Shown here: piece by piece, positions 1 to 12,531 of the stretch | Layout of the letters: every line of letters begins with the position of its first letter | Position numbering within the stretch: position 1 is the stretch's first letter | Assembly: GCA_013368375.1 (NCBI GenBank) | Contig: JAACJP010000022.1 | Span: 124,001 to 188,000, forward strand | Length of the DNA stretch: 64,000 nt | Reading direction: 5' to 3' | Source of the DNA: Tricholomella constricta | Taxonomy: Eukaryota > Basidiomycota > Agaricomycetes > Agaricales > Lyophyllaceae | Notes under the pieces: model-generated | Seen by the model: only the letters and a program-made list of their open reading frames with translations | Database searches by the model: none | What the model was told of the DNA's origin: nothing | Made by a program: the position numbers and the translations under genes

Positions 1-593
1 GTAAGTCGTTCGCAGATTTGGGAACACCTGAAGCCGACGCTGACGATGTACCCGCCGCTCTCTCCTTAGCCGTTATCGGTGAGAATCCTAGCCAAACATA
101 AAGACCGAAGCACTCATATATGGTATTCTGGACTAGCTAACCTTCAGTTCCTTCTGGAGAACATTGAAGTTTTCGACATCTGCGAAGGCGAGAAAGGATA
201 CATCCTCCATCCCCCCAAGGGCACTAGGTTGGCCGCAGGTCCCATTAACTACAAGATTGCTATCGGTCCGCTTGAGGTTAGTAATAGCTTCTGTCTTCAG
301 CTGGAATTCAAAGGATTGAAAACGTACACCTACAGATTGATCTTACAATCGATCTGAGCACATTCTCCGTTTCTTTAAAGATCATCCTGAAAGTTCCCAT
401 CCTCGGCGGTGTCACCATCGCCAACGTCGTCGGAAACCTCAAGGACGGTATCGAAGTTAAGGTCGGATACCCTGGCCTCCTCGGAGGAATTGTTGGTGTT
501 AAACTCGATGCCAACTCCGACGTTGTCCTCAGCTGGGATTTCACTGCGTTTGGCAAGGGCTTCCAGGGCTCCAAGGTGCTGTTCCACATCTGA
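1..593 (+). CDS. 3' part of an unidentified gene
   Basis: I do not recognise the family. The gene enters from the left edge; the window opens on a GTAAGT donor, so exon/intron structure is already under way. A coding stretch at about 180-279 (containing EGEKGYILHPPKG and GPINYKIAIG) ends at a GTTAGT donor. A CAG acceptor near 336 rejoins in frame with IDLTIDLSTFSV, and the reading continues through GGVTIANVVGNL and YPGLLGGIVGV to the stop at 591-593. The last exon has alternating hydrophobic residues typical of beta strands and no transmembrane helix. It might belong to the fungal beta-sandwich proteins related to late-embryogenesis lipid-binding folds, but that is a guess. The 5' end is missing from this window. 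Confidence 0.55.
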
Positions 594-1102
594 GGACTTT
601 CAAGGTGAATGCTTTGACTGAAATTGACGATGGTACAATTACTCATATGTTTGATGTTGGTAGGCCTTTCCTGCGGCCGAGAAGTCGATGAACGCACTAT
701 TTATCTCCTATTCCTAAATTTCCATTTCCTTGTCGTCAGTTGTACAGATTGTTATTGGGTTGAGCGGTCGATTATATTCTTCGCATTCGAAAAATACATT
801 GATGGGATTCATGCATCAAGAATGCAACCGTTCTCGACAACGGCAAGTGTCATCAGCCGCTTCTATGTAGCTCGCCACACGTCATTATAATAGAGGGCTC
901 AAAAAACCAACGACGTGCCCCGAATCTGCCTGAAGCGGTCCATTGCATTCCAGTAATCGACGCTCTCAAACTGAAGTGGGGGTCCTGCATGCATACTTAT
1001 ATATATATATGTCGCGCGTTTGTATTTCACGACGGATCATCCATCAAGCTTCAAGGTTGATCGTCGTAGCTTCACATAGACAAAGGTACTGAAGAAGCGC
1101 CG
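594..1102. other. Intergenic stretch, convergent gene ends
   Basis: No convincing gene. It lies between the 3' end of the left-edge gene (+) and the 3' end of the peptide transporter (-). It holds a short TA dinucleotide run near 1000-1013, and one isolated TCATGCATCAAG near 810. Confidence 0.4.
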
Positions 1103-3737
1103 TTAGGCCTTCTCCTCGAGTTTCTTACCGTCAAGGGGCCGGTCAGTCCCAATGGCAACGATATCGCCCTCGCCATCCATTGTATGGAAGAAAATCCAAA
1201 TCGTGAGAGCAGCAAGGACACAAGCCCCGCCAATACCAACGAAGGGCCAGATCAAGTCCGGATCCGAGAATGACGGCGATATGATGAGAACCAGGGCGCT
1301 AGACAGGGAGCTCATGAAGAGAACGAGCGCAAAGACCAATCCCTTCATGCGCTGAGGTGCGCGAGTGTATGCACTTGAGAAAGGAACCTTCCAGCATCAG
1401 ATTCGATTATCGGAAAAGGAAAACAAGCAACACACATTTCGTAGCAAGTGATATTAACCATGAGTTCTGCAGTTGCGGGGAGAACATACAATGGAAGCTG
1501 GGCCCAAACACTTAGTGGTGATACCGTCGTTCCAGTTTTACAACCCGTAGCGTTATATCCACAAGGCGAGGTCTCGTAGACACGCCATTGGAGGATAGCA
1601 CCAACAGCCATAGTTGCCGCGGCAAGAAAATAGCCAAAAACAACTAGGTTCTGAGGCTGAGGAACGTGCCCTTTCAATTGAAAGGCTGCAGGACTCACTG
1701 CGACGGATAGGCGAGAAGTTAATGCCGATCTTGCGAAGGTAAGGGTAAACCTAGCCGAGGTCTAAACACAGAAATTCCTCTTAAATCAGGACAATGCACA
1801 TACGCCATAATTGAGAATGGGTGCCATCACGATGATTGTGAGAGGGTTGAAGTTCGAAAGCAGATCGTTCGGTGCGCCGTTCGTCGTCATGCTTCCCGCC
1901 TGACTCGTTTGGATTGTACTCAATCCGCCATCAGCCATGTAGAAAATGGGCAGGAAGATGCTGCGGCACGACATCAGAGTGTGGCGCAGACGACAAGCGA
2001 TCAACGTACAAGAGTTTACATGCTGTGAAAGTTCGCCTGATCTCATCGACGAAATTGTCATCCCATTTGATCCATCCGGCGTTCTTGTTCCTGAGTCCGC
2101 CAGAGGCAGCGATTTGTGACTGCGCGAAATCGACTTGTAAGTTGTCAAGTTCCGAGTGGGTGTTTGTTCACTCACTGGCTTGGCAGCATTCCAGAAATTG
2201 TCGCCACCCTTCCAAGCCTTTTTGATCCCGCCCTTGGCGACGAGGACTTTGCCGACTTTGAGAGTATCATAAACAACCGATCCCCGGGGTGGCACTTTGA
2301 TGAGAGATTTGCGGGTAATCGCGAGGAAAATGGGCATAAGAAAATAGATGATCAGAGGAACAAAAAAGGCGAGCCAGAAGCCGATCCGTTTCTCAGCATC
2401 TATTGGATATCATGATATAAGAGGTAAGAAAGAAAAAAAATGTCCGCAATCAAGACTTACACGTTGTTCCTAGCTTGAGGAAAGCACCGAGGTTGATGCT
2501 CCAGTAGTAGATCTGTTAAAAGCCATCCAGATCTGGAGGTGAAGTTCTGTTTTAACTGGAAAAAAACCCACAAGCATAATGTTTTGAGTGGTCACACCAG
2601 GATCAAGGATGACCCTTTCCCCAGATTTTAAGATGGTGATCCGCTGAGCTTGAATTGGCGCTTGGTCTGCCATGAGCGGCGCCACACTGTGAAGAGTACC
2701 CGTGAGGCAAGATATTCCCCCTTCAAGGAAAAAGGCTTACGAAGCCTTGATCATGCCAGTGACCACAGCAAGGATCAAGATAGAAATCACGAAAGGGACA
2801 ATCGCATGACCTCCGTGGATAATTGATGGAAGAGCAGCTACAGGAAATAGAACTTTAAGAGAGTATACGTGTCGCTGCCAAAATATCACAAACCAACAAG
2901 GAGAATAACGTGAGCTACAAATCCGATCGCTGTCCCGATGCAGATCGTCTTATACTGGACAAAACCAGATGTGCATGTAGGGAAGCGTATAAAAATTTGA
3001 ACTCACACGACCCCATTTTGTATCCGCAATGATGCCACCAAGAATCTAGGTTGAGTGGGTTCTTACATGTATTCCGAAAGGTATGTGATACGTACAGGAA
3101 ATACGTCTGGAAACTGCATCAGCAGAAGCATCCCGAGATGATAATACTTGACGTACAGGCAAGGAAACTGAAGGTCGTCGTGAGGCCTGTGGCAGTCTGA
3201 AGGCCCAAACCTAATGCTCCCGGTGTCAATTGGGTACCCGGAGGCGTGGCGCCAGCTCCGTTTCCTCCAGGCGGTAGAGGCCTCTGTACAAAGTTGTTGA
3301 AGACTGATAGCAGTCAGCAATTGTGGGTAAGTAATTCGGAGACACTCACTTCCGGTACATCCATAATAGCTTGCGCGTTCAGCTATTAAAACAGCGTGTC
3401 AGGTGAGTACCATCGAACAGATAATACTGCACACCATGGCAATCGCATACGCTGCCCATGGTATCGGGGCACTGACAAGCCTCAGCCTCACTCGTTCCTC
3501 CTCAGTCGGAAGACGCTCCTCGTTTGGATCGCCCGACTTATCACCATAAATGTCGTCACCGTTTTTGGCATCAATATCACAAGGCTCAGCGATCGGTATA
3601 CCCTGTTGCCTATTCAGAGCAGAATGCGCTATCCAAAGATAAGCACAGGCTTGCAGGATGTTATGGAGTTGAGCACGTACCCATGAAGTCAATGGAATTT
3701 TGGACGGGGAATAGGTGGACAGAAGATACGCCAACAA
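1103..3737 (-). CDS. POT/PTR2-family oligopeptide transporter
   Basis: Proton-coupled uptake of di- and tripeptides across the plasma membrane (POT family, PTR2 type). Reading the minus strand, an N-terminal acidic segment (EERLPTEEERVRLRLV) leads into the first helix. A short intron then joins ERASYYGCTGS to VFNNFVQRPLPPGGNG, which is the fungal PTR2 signature. It is followed by LGLGLQTATGLTTTFSFLA. The C-terminal half carries SVWAQLPLYVLPATAELMV and, across another intron, AYTRAPQRMKGLVFALVLF, also hallmark family blocks. The stop is at 1103-1105 after a hydrophilic tail. At least eight introns are present. The start is uncertain: the open frame containing the acidic segment begins at 3737, and an alternative ATG lies at 3915 if a further intron is used. 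It is divergent from the S28 peptidase. Confidence 0.85.
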
Positions 3738-3915
3738 GAACCCTATACTTATACGCCAAGCTAAGGTTAATGCCTCTCTCTCCGCGCGTCGCGATAATAA
3801 GCTTCTGAGAAAATGGATTTATCGTGCCACAACGTGCACTTATGATGTGACTGGGCGAGCATGTGGTCCAAGATGGCGGATTTGGAGAACGGCTCTCGCT
3901 GTCCTTTTCATTCAC

Positions 3916-4331
3916 TAGTGGAAAGTTAAGTGATAATATCTGTCAAGCAGTAAGTAAATATTGACCTTATGCAATAATTGCTTGTGCATCTTACAGGTTA
4001 GATAGCCGACGCAATGGTGCCATCTGGCATTGGTGCCGGGCCACATTTTTGTATGGCCACCTTGAATGTATTTCGTTCAGGCAGCCCGCACTGCGGACCC
4101 CGCAGCACCACTGAGGAGGCTTGGTTCTTTTCAAGTGGATGTTGATCGACACAAGTAGATCCTCGTGCTTCAATGAGCCGAGGACGGCGCTGGACGGCGG
4201 GACCAGGCTGAGGATGAGGTCCTTTTGACAACCACGTGGTGTTATTTGATCCCGGCCCGAGGATGCTAGCGTGTAAAGGATCGGGCGCGACTTAGCGACT
4301 TGCCACTTCCACGGCCTATTTACTCGCCGCC
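3916..4331. promoter_or_regulatory. Shared divergent promoter region, transporter / peptidase
   Basis: About 0.4 kb separates the 5' ends of the PTR2 transporter (-) and the S28 peptidase (+). No coding sequence is convincing here. A bidirectional promoter coordinating peptide release and uptake is an inference from layout only; I cannot name a binding site. Confidence 0.3.
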
Positions 4332-6692
4332 ATGGTCCATGTTGAGCCAAAATTCCTGGTTCAGGCCCTTTCAATCTTTTACTTTCTATGTGTCGTCGAT
4401 GCAGCACCAGATACCAATCTTCTCCGCGTCCTAGGACCTCAAGGAGTTAACCTTTGGAAATTGGAAAAGGTTCAGGCAGCTAGGTCTCGAAAGAGTCTCC
4501 TAGTCTTATTCTCCAAGGATCTGAAGGCACTCAGGGTGTCCTTTCTACCGCTACGGATTTCCGCGCTCGCTGGTTTGAGCAGCCTTTGGACCACTTCGCG
4601 AAAGGCTCGAAGCACACCTTCCATCAAAGGTATTGGGTCAATGACAGGCATTACGATGCTCGGAAAGGTGGTCCTGTTATTGTGCTCGATGGCGGGGAGA
4701 CAAGTGGAGAAGTATGTTACCAACTCTGGGGTGTTCATAAAAGCTGAGGGGAAGTTTTCTGTTAGGATCGACTGCCCTTCTTGGACACCGGAATAGTCGA
4801 AATTCTCGCAAGAGCAACTGCAGGCGTCGGTGTCGTGTTGGAACATAGATACTATGGTGCGACTACCTTAGGGGATACATGAACACATCTCACTGTAGAC
4901 GTCAGGAGCATCTATACCAGTTGATAACTTCACCACTGACTCCCTTCGGTAAGTATGAGCTAGCTTCGCCTGTCAACTTTGGATACTGATCGAAAGTGCT
5001 CAAAGATGGCTTGACAACGAACAGGCTGCTGCGGACAGTGCGAACTTTATGGCTAACGTCAAGTTTGACGGAATCGATGAAGATTTGACGGCACCCAATA
5101 CGCCATGGATCTATTATGGTGTACGAAGCGACGCTCATAGGCAGAGTGCCTATTATTAATGATACTCTCTCACAGGGCTCGTACGCCGGTGCCCGCGCAG
5201 CCCACATGAAAGTCCTATACCCGGAACTGGTTTACGGTTCTATTGCTTCTAGCGGTTGGGCTATAATTAAACAACATACCAATCAACAGCTGACAAAATT
5301 TTCTTTCAGCCGTAGTCCATGCTGAACTGACAAACTGGAAATATATGGAAGTCATTCGCCTCGCCGCTGATCCGATATGTTCCTCGCACCTTGAGAATTC
5401 CATTTCAATAATCGACGAAATCCTTGATCATCGTCTTTTTGTTAGACACCTGAAAGCTTTGTTTGGTGTCAAGGACCTTCAACATGACGAGGATTTCGTG
5501 TCCCTCATCGAGGTAACTAGACCTCATTCTCAGAGAAAATATTACCATTGACAGGCCTACCACCACAGGCCCCCTTGGGATCTTGGCAATCGAAAGTTTG
5601 GGACCCCACCGTTGGTAGTACTACATTCGATGACTTCTGCCACGCTTTGAAGAAGCCTCTTGGACACCACAATGCTTCTATTGCAGACCAGCCTTTCGGC
5701 CATACCTCAAGGATGGTGACAATCGCTGATGGCTTCAAGCTTGATTTCTCCATTGTCAACTATGCACTGTGGATCAAAGAGGTCTGTAATTTCTTCATTA
5801 AATTCGAGATTGATGGTTTTGTAACATGGCGCTCTCCGTAAGCACATTGTGTCGCGTTGTCCTCCAGATCGCACTGTTGAACAGGTCAGCGAGAAGTCTC
5901 GCATACTAGATAGAATAATTCACTATAACGGACTTCTTCCTAGTGTTTCGGAACGTTCGACGATACCCAATACCAGGAGACGTCTTTGGATCAAGACTGG
6001 CGTTTGTGGCAATTTCAAGTCTGCACCCAGTGGGGGTACTTTACCGTGTGTCAAGCTATTTCATAACTCGTCGTATCGATGCTGATGCGTCAAGTCGCGT
6101 TTTATCAGACGTCTCCACCAAACGAAAATTGGCCTCGTATCATTTCTCGTCGGCTGACTCTAGAATACGAATCTAAGATATGCAAACAGGTGGGGATCAC
6201 GGGCCTTCGCTTGAAATGACAAGTAAACTTAATACATCGCGTCGATAGGCATTCCCGCCTGGAAAGGATTTCACCGTGCCCGCGGAGCCAAATATTACAG
6301 CTGTAAACGCGCTGGGAGATTTTGACCTTGCCGCTGACCGCCTGGCGTTCATTGACGGCGAAGGTTCGTTCCTCTCGTATTCCCGACGAACGAAGCATAC
6401 TGAAGTATGTTCAAGTGGACCCTTGGAGACCTGATACCCCTCACGACGTCGACCATGCCAATGACAGGGAAGACACCATTCTTCGCCCATTTAAGCTCAT
6501 CCCAGGTAGACCTTCCATTGATATATGTTTGGTTGATGTACTGAAGTGTGTTTAGGCGCCGTGCACCACTGGGACGAGTATGGACTGCCTAACCTATTGG
6601 ACGAGCCTCCTGAAATCCAGAAAATACATGGTGAAATGATCGACTTCGTTATGGAGTGGCTGGAGGATTTCAAAGCACCCCAGAAGGACTAA
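4332..6692 (+). CDS. Serine peptidase, family S28 (prolyl carboxypeptidase-like), secreted
   Basis: Secreted or lysosomal-type serine exopeptidase that releases residues next to proline (family S28). The ATG at 4332 begins an N-terminus whose hydrophobic stretch (ALSIFYFLCVVDA) looks like a signal peptide. Next come family blocks spread over short exons: LDHFAKGSKHTFHQRYWVND, GGPVIVLDGGE, and GVGVVLEHRYYG near 4830. The nucleophile motif is GGSYAGARAAH, split by an intron ending near 5176. The charge relay continues with VDPWRPD near 6415 (Asp) and PGAVHHWDEYG near 6560 (His). The frame ends LEDFKAPQKD with TAA at 6690-6692. All triad blocks are present, so I read it as functional, with roughly ten introns. 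Its divergent neighbour is a peptide transporter, which suggests extracellular protein digestion coupled to uptake. Confidence 0.85.
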
Positions 6693-7328
6693 CTTTTTTT
6701 TTTTGGCAGATCTACTGTTAAGAGCAGATACTCACCGTTTTATGTATGTACTTGATATCTACAGATATTCTCGACACTTTTGGACGTGAATTGAGCCCTT
6801 CAGCACTGTGCGTGCCCTCGCGCCTCCTAGCTGGGGTCTAAATCTCCATATCTAAACACTTTGGAGTGTGCAATTGTCTCTATTCAGGGATGCGTGGCTC
6901 CTTAGACGGTGTGGCCAGGGAAGAACAGTACCTCTCCTAGATAATCGAACACGTCGCGGAGATCGGACGAAGGAAATTAATTGTCAACGCAGAGTTCAGG
7001 GTGTTGATAGCTGCAAGTGTCCTGAGCATACACACGTTTGTGGGGAAAACTTGCACTGAAATACTACATTCTGCAAATATTTTTAAGAAAAATTACATGG
7101 CACTTGCGAACAACGGTATCAAGAGTAGGTGCTCATATAGTGGGGAGACCCAGCCTGGGGTGTATACTCGTCCAGGGATGCTGAACTAGAACAAACAAGG
7201 TAATGAAACTCTTGAATATAATACGCGAAACACTAACGACTCGGAGACACAATGCAAATTCTGAGGCCTGAGGAGATCAAACAGCCAGTACATGGAGGAG
7301 AAAAAGCAAGAGACCATGGCGCGTACCA
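6693..7328. other. Intergenic stretch, no gene seen
   Basis: Lies between the 3' ends of the S28 peptidase (+) and the ISG12-like gene (-). A T-run sits at 6694-6703 just after the peptidase stop. Short open frames here show no family features. Confidence 0.35.
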
Positions 7329-8272
7329 TCACGTCAGAATGATCGCAAGCAGCACGTACAATCCAATTGCGCCCGATACAATTCGAATAACCGCCAGCAC
7401 CCAATGGCTCACCGTGCCAACGTTGTAGTGCGTGCCCATCGACTGGAGCATCGCGAAGAGCGAATTCGCGGGTGTGTGACCCCCAAAACAGAACGATTGG
7501 TACAAAGCCGCCGGGGAACCTTCAAAAAGTTCAATGATCAGTCCAAGCATGAGGTGACATAGGGTCATGATTTTCATGAAGGGTCGAACGGTTCACTGAA
7601 CTCACCGCCTGTGATGCCACTTAACCCAAAGCCGAGGGCGTGGAGCACAATAAAAAAGAAAGCTTGAAGGAGGAACAGAGGGATGACGAGGATCCAGGGC
7701 CCCAAAAAGATGAGCCAGGAAATGGAAAGTACGATGTAAGGGTGTGCTTTAACTGGGAATGACCCGTCAGTGTCTTTGAAGCGCGATGTCGAATTATACT
7801 GTGCGGAAAGAATCGGAGATATGCTTACAGAGTTCATTTGCAGCGTAGGGGACAAAGAGCAACCATTCCGATGTTTTGTCCCATGCTATGGCAAGAAAAT
7901 GCCCTTGTGGTGAGGCATGTGAGCGCGTTGTCTCCAGAACCCAGATTCGTAAAGATGATTGTTTTACCGAGTTGAGCGAATACTTTCCCAAACCATTGGA
8001 GGACAACAGGATACTTTTCGGCGAATAAATGCTCTTGAAGCCAGGCATGCGTCAGCACTTCCGCCGATTTATATTATGAATAACGTACCTAGCCGAGCAT
8101 ACAGTTTCTTGAACCATTCGAGGATCACGTCGATTAGGATTTCAACTGTCGTTCCATAGGGAGAATTGAGGATTGGAATGTACATGGAGCGCGTATAACG
8201 ATGGACGTGTGAAGACAGGGTCGCGACTAGGACCATTGGCGCCGACAGCGCGGCATGCCTCCCGCTTACCAC
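7329..8272 (-). CDS. IFI6/ISG12-like small membrane protein
   Basis: Probable integral membrane protein with an Ifi6/ISG12 (interferon-induced 6-16) type domain, a family expanded in basidiomycetes and of unknown function there. An N-terminal helical region (EILIDVILEWFKKLYARLG, then FAEKYPVVLQWFGKVFAQLG in a second exon) precedes hydrophobic segments (SWLIFLGPWILVIPLFLLQ). An in-frame splice near 7605/7522 then joins LGFGLSGITGG to SPAALYQSFCFGG. That continues TPANSLFAMLQSMG, giving the glycine-rich LGF..GI.GGS.AA.YQS...G..PA.SLFA.LQS.G block. A last helix (IRIVSGAIGLYVLLAIIL) ends at the stop at 7329. The start is uncertain: 8272 or an internal ATG near 8185. A protein at 36.6 kb shares the hydrophobic middle but not the glycine motif. 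Confidence 0.6.
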
Positions 8273-9548
8273 GAGGCGAAGTTATTAACACAGCCACCGA
8301 TGTTCTAGGCCTCCTGGATTGACATCATCATTTGAGGGGTGCCCTTGAATTCAAGTTTCCAACCTCACGATCTGCGTTCGCCTTAAATGATCTATCGCTT
8401 GACACGTCAGCAGAATTTGCCATGGCCACTGATAAATAAGATACAAGTTTGAGCCTGATATCAACCGATGATTAAATCCCCACCGTCTCTCAGACCTGTG
8501 CTTGCCGTACTCAACGCATCGATGAATGCCTCGTACTAGCTCCCATCTTAGTACCATGGTATGCGGCCTGTGAACGTAAGGTTTAAAAGCAACTATATCC
8601 AGTCAACCTATCAAATCATTGATCTTCAGGCTCTAGTAGATGACGGCAATCCACTCAGGAGCCCGAAAAAGCTGCAGATAGTATCAGGACACGTCATTGC
8701 TGCCATTTCAGCATGTGCGAGAAAGCGGAAACACACCATCGATGAAGTTTCGGTGACGAGGGCGGCCGACTGGTTCCAATACATGATCTTCTCCCCAGAA
8801 CACAGGAGAAAATGGTGTCAAAGCATGTCATACTTGCCCTGCTTGTCCTTCTGCGACTGACGTAGGAATTCCCGAACCCTATGTCTCTGTGCGTTTAGTG
8901 CTCAGTGCTCACACTCCACACCCAGCGGTCGCCGGAAGCATCACTGCATTGACGTCATTTTTCCCACCTTCTCAAGTACATATACAGAGCTCCTTACCAT
9001 GTCTGACAAGTTAAAGGTGACTTTCAGATCTCCTCGCGAACGCCTCCTCTTCCACCGACCCGGACTCAACACTCAACTACATAGAAACAACTTGGGCTTG
9101 CTCGGTATCTTTACCCAAAGAGCTACAAGCGGGTGAGTCGCAATTGCAATCATGATGTGAGATCCCCACTTTACGTCAATACCATAGATTAGACGCGTTC
9201 AAAATGGTCGAGTCCCTAACAAACGACAACCTCATCCTGAGAAGAGCTACCCCCACTCAATCCTTTCTTCATCTCATCGACCTCGATGCTGAAAAAGGCA
9301 AGACCCTTTTCGTCACGCGAATGTATACACCACGTGATCAAGCGCGGCCGTTCAGCCATAAATTCCCAGTTCTTAACAAAAACATACAGAAATTCCTCTG
9401 TCTCCTCCACGCGCCTCACGTCTTCAAAATTTCCCTTGTTCTCCCTTTTTTCATGCCCATGACTTATCTTTTGTTTTAGACCCATCCCGCGATTCAAAAT
9501 TCTCAACTTCCGGTAGCCCAGGTATGCTTTCTTCTACCGAATTCTACA
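8273..9548. other. Stretch upstream of the YTH gene; possible leader exons
   Basis: Holds an open frame at 8561-8860 with no recognisable family. It also holds candidate 5' exons of the downstream YTH gene. An ATG at 8999 opens 45 codons (MSDKLKVTFRSPRERLL...) that run to a GTGAGT at 9133. A second ATG at 9204 starts MVESLTNDNLILRR. A short exon between a TTTTAG acceptor at 9478 and a CAG|GTATGC donor near 9522 would splice to 9561 in frame (PVAQ|SVPD). Whether these are leader exons or upstream ORFs cannot be settled by eye. Confidence 0.3.
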
Positions 9549-12531
9549 ATGCTCCAGAGCGTTCCTGACACGGTTACACAAGTCTTTTATGACACTTCAT
9601 TTTCTGTCATCCCACCAGCCCACGAAGCAGACCCGTCTGGTGGTTTAGATAGTGCGCGTGGTTCCAGAGAGGGAAAGCCAGATTCATCTCGCTCCATGCC
9701 CGATCATTCCCGGTCTAATCGTCGACGCTCCCCTCGATCTCCATCCACGCCTCATCATAGATCTTCAATAACGCGTCCCACCCAATCCTCGGCCTCCAGC
9801 TATGGCCCACCTGCCGAGGAGATTCATAATCATGGTTCTTCTGCGGCATTCCAGCCGTCGCCCCTCCACTATATTAATCCTCCGTTGCCGTACGACCAGC
9901 GCTCAGGCTATCGGCAGTACGTAATGTCTTCTCAACCATCCTTGAATATGGATCACCCTCTTCCCCCCTTCCCGTACTCTCACCCGTACGATCACCATTT
10001 TGGACTCCCGGACAACAACAGGGTGTCCCAAAATATACACGCCAACTATCAGTCCATGCTGCAACCACCTTCTGCTTTCCACTATCAGCGCCATTCTCCG
10101 GATGGCGCGTCCAATGCCCATCACGCATTTACGAGTGCGAAAGCTCCCTCGATATACGGCCAACATCAGGTCAACACCTCCCCTCCTATCCATTCTCCCC
10201 CACCTCCCAATCCCACTGTCCAGAGCGGCTCCCACGCTCCATATGCTGCGACAGGTATCTTTCACCCATTAAACTACTCATCTACTGCACCGTACGGTCA
10301 TCCACCCGTGCAAGCCTATACCGCCTCACCTCCGATTTATTCGCAATACGCACACGCGCCATATGTTCCACATTTTGCGCCCTCTTCCGATACGGAACGA
10401 GGAACGTGGTGGTACATGCCGCATGCTGCTGCTACAGTAACGCCGCAACAGCAATACGACAACGGGACCGCGTCATATCAAAGTCACTACCCCATACCCT
10501 ACATGCGTCATGAAGTGGAACCATTCTCATCACACGCAGCTTCTTCGCCCACGAGCTCCTCAGCGTATCCCATGTCTCCAATCCGGCCGACATCACCTGT
10601 ACCTCACTCCACATCTCGAACTGGTCATCCGGAGACGAACAATCGATCGCCTCCTGTCGAAAAGCCCCTGGTGCGCCGTTCGTACCATCCGAATCCGCCT
10701 GCACACCGCTCAGAGTGGGTCATGTGGGCTGGGAACGTGCCTTCCGACGCCACGCACGACGAACTCTGGCGCTTCTTCAATCAGCCGCCCGAATCAGCCT
10801 CGGACTCTCCATTGTCAACAGGCGTTCTGTCCATATTCCTCATCTCACGGTCCAGTTGCGCGTTTGTGAACTTCGAAGGCGAGTACTATTTGAATAAGGC
10901 CATCGAGCGTTTCAATGGACAGGCACTACGTCGATCGGACGCTCGATGTCCGCGACTAGTGTGCCGCGTGCGGAAAAAGGATGATGATCTGAAGGCTGGA
11001 GTCGGGGGGCAACGAGGTATCGGGATACATACGCGGTGGATCAAAGAGCAAAAGGAGAAAGCGATGGAATCAAGCAACGCATCGGACGTGTCTACCTCGG
11101 ACGATCGACCATCAACTGCATCCTCCGATCAGTTGCCAGTAGCAATATCGTCGCTGTCCCTTTCGAGTGACGATGTTCGACGCCAGCGACCTGCTAAGCA
11201 TTCTAGCAGTTCGGGGTCTTTTACATCCACAAACTCCAGTTTGCTGACGCGCTTCTTCCCACAACGCTACTTCATCCTCAAGTCCTTAACTCAGGTATGC
11301 ACATCTTTCGTGAATTGCCTGCGACCTTCGCTCAGAAGCGATTTTGTTTTCATCTTTCAGTCTGATTTGGATCTGAGTGTTGAGAAGGGGCTGTGGGCGA
11401 CGCAGAAGCACAACGAGGGAATTTTGGACCAAGCGTTCCGGACGAGCCAGGATGTGTACCTAATATTTAGCGTGAACAAGAGCGGGGAGTTCTATGGCTA
11501 TGCGAAGTGAGTCCCGAGTCACAGGCCTTGGGCAGACCGATAGAACTAAGCTGATGGTCTGCAGGATGGCTGGGCCTATTCGGCGTGGTGAGCACAGGGT
11601 CTCCTGGGCCACCAGGACGACAGATTCCTCACCGTCGTCGCGGTCCTCGCTCTCGCCCGCCACGGGACGTGGCTCCGTACATTCACCGAATAAATCCGAG
11701 GAGCCCGAGAGCCCGAGCCGAGTTTCGCACCTGCAAGGCGGCAACCAGGCTAACCTCTTTTTCTCGCCTGGCACAAATCGTTTTGTGGAGGAGTCGCCAC
11801 TTCCAGTCAGTGCTGGAATAGACACCCGGAAGCAAGACGCCGGACCAACAGGGTTCCTCCCTGATGGCCCGCTTCGACAGACGGCGCCTGCTGAACTCGG
11901 TGCTCCAAGGCATAAGATAACGATGGTAACGCCGTTGGCGAAGCATAGTCTCGACCTCCAGTTCATTCGGAGTCCTGTAGGTGCGGCTGCGACGCCACCC
12001 GAAGATTTCGAGCTGGATCCGACTGCACCGATACGTGCAATGCGCTCGGGATCTTCGGGGGATAATCAAGAGCAGGGCAGTTCAGGACGGCCAAAGTCGA
12101 CGCTTCAGGCGGTGGCGGAAGAGGAGGAGAAGGGTGAGGAAGGGCTTCCTGATGCTGAGAAGCGGGACGCAGGCGGAGATGGGAACGAGGCTGGAGCTGC
12201 GAATGGGGATGGGATGCGGGATGATTGGGGCGAGTCCTTTAAGATCGAGTGGCTGTCGACGGAGAAGCTGCCATTTCACCGCACTCGGCATATTCGCAAC
12301 CCTTGGAACCACGATAGGGAGGTCAAGGTGTCGAGGGACGGGACTGAAGTGGAGCCGACTGTGGGAAAGAGGCTGTTGGAGGAGTGGACACGATTATCGG
12401 AGGCACAGTCGCCGACGGTTCCTGCAGGCAAGGTCAACGTTTCGTCAAAGCGCGGACCAAAGTCTCTGCCGGTGTCGACAGTCGCGCCCCCCTCGGAGGA
12501 CACGGAGATAGGGGTTGCACCAACATCATGA
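9549..12531 (+). CDS. RRM + YTH domain RNA-binding protein (m6A reader-like)
   Basis: Predicted nuclear or cytoplasmic RNA-binding protein that reads N6-methyladenosine through a YTH domain. Exons: 9549-11294, 11361-11506, 11565-12531. A ~380-residue disordered region rich in Ser, Pro, His and Tyr comes first. The RRM follows at about residues 388-470 (WVMWAGNVPSDATHDELWRFF ... CAFVNFEGEYYLNKAIERF). The YTH domain starts at SLLTRFFPQRYFILKSLT. It continues with GLWATQKHNE, whose Trp is an expected m6A cage residue. The 11507-11564 intron then joins GEFYGYAK to MAGPIRRGEHRVSW. The domain closes with FKIEWLSTEKLPF and NPWNHDREVKVSRDGTEVEP. About 200 low-complexity residues are inserted inside the YTH fold before FKIEW. 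The chosen ATG may be preceded by upstream coding exons. Confidence 0.85.
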
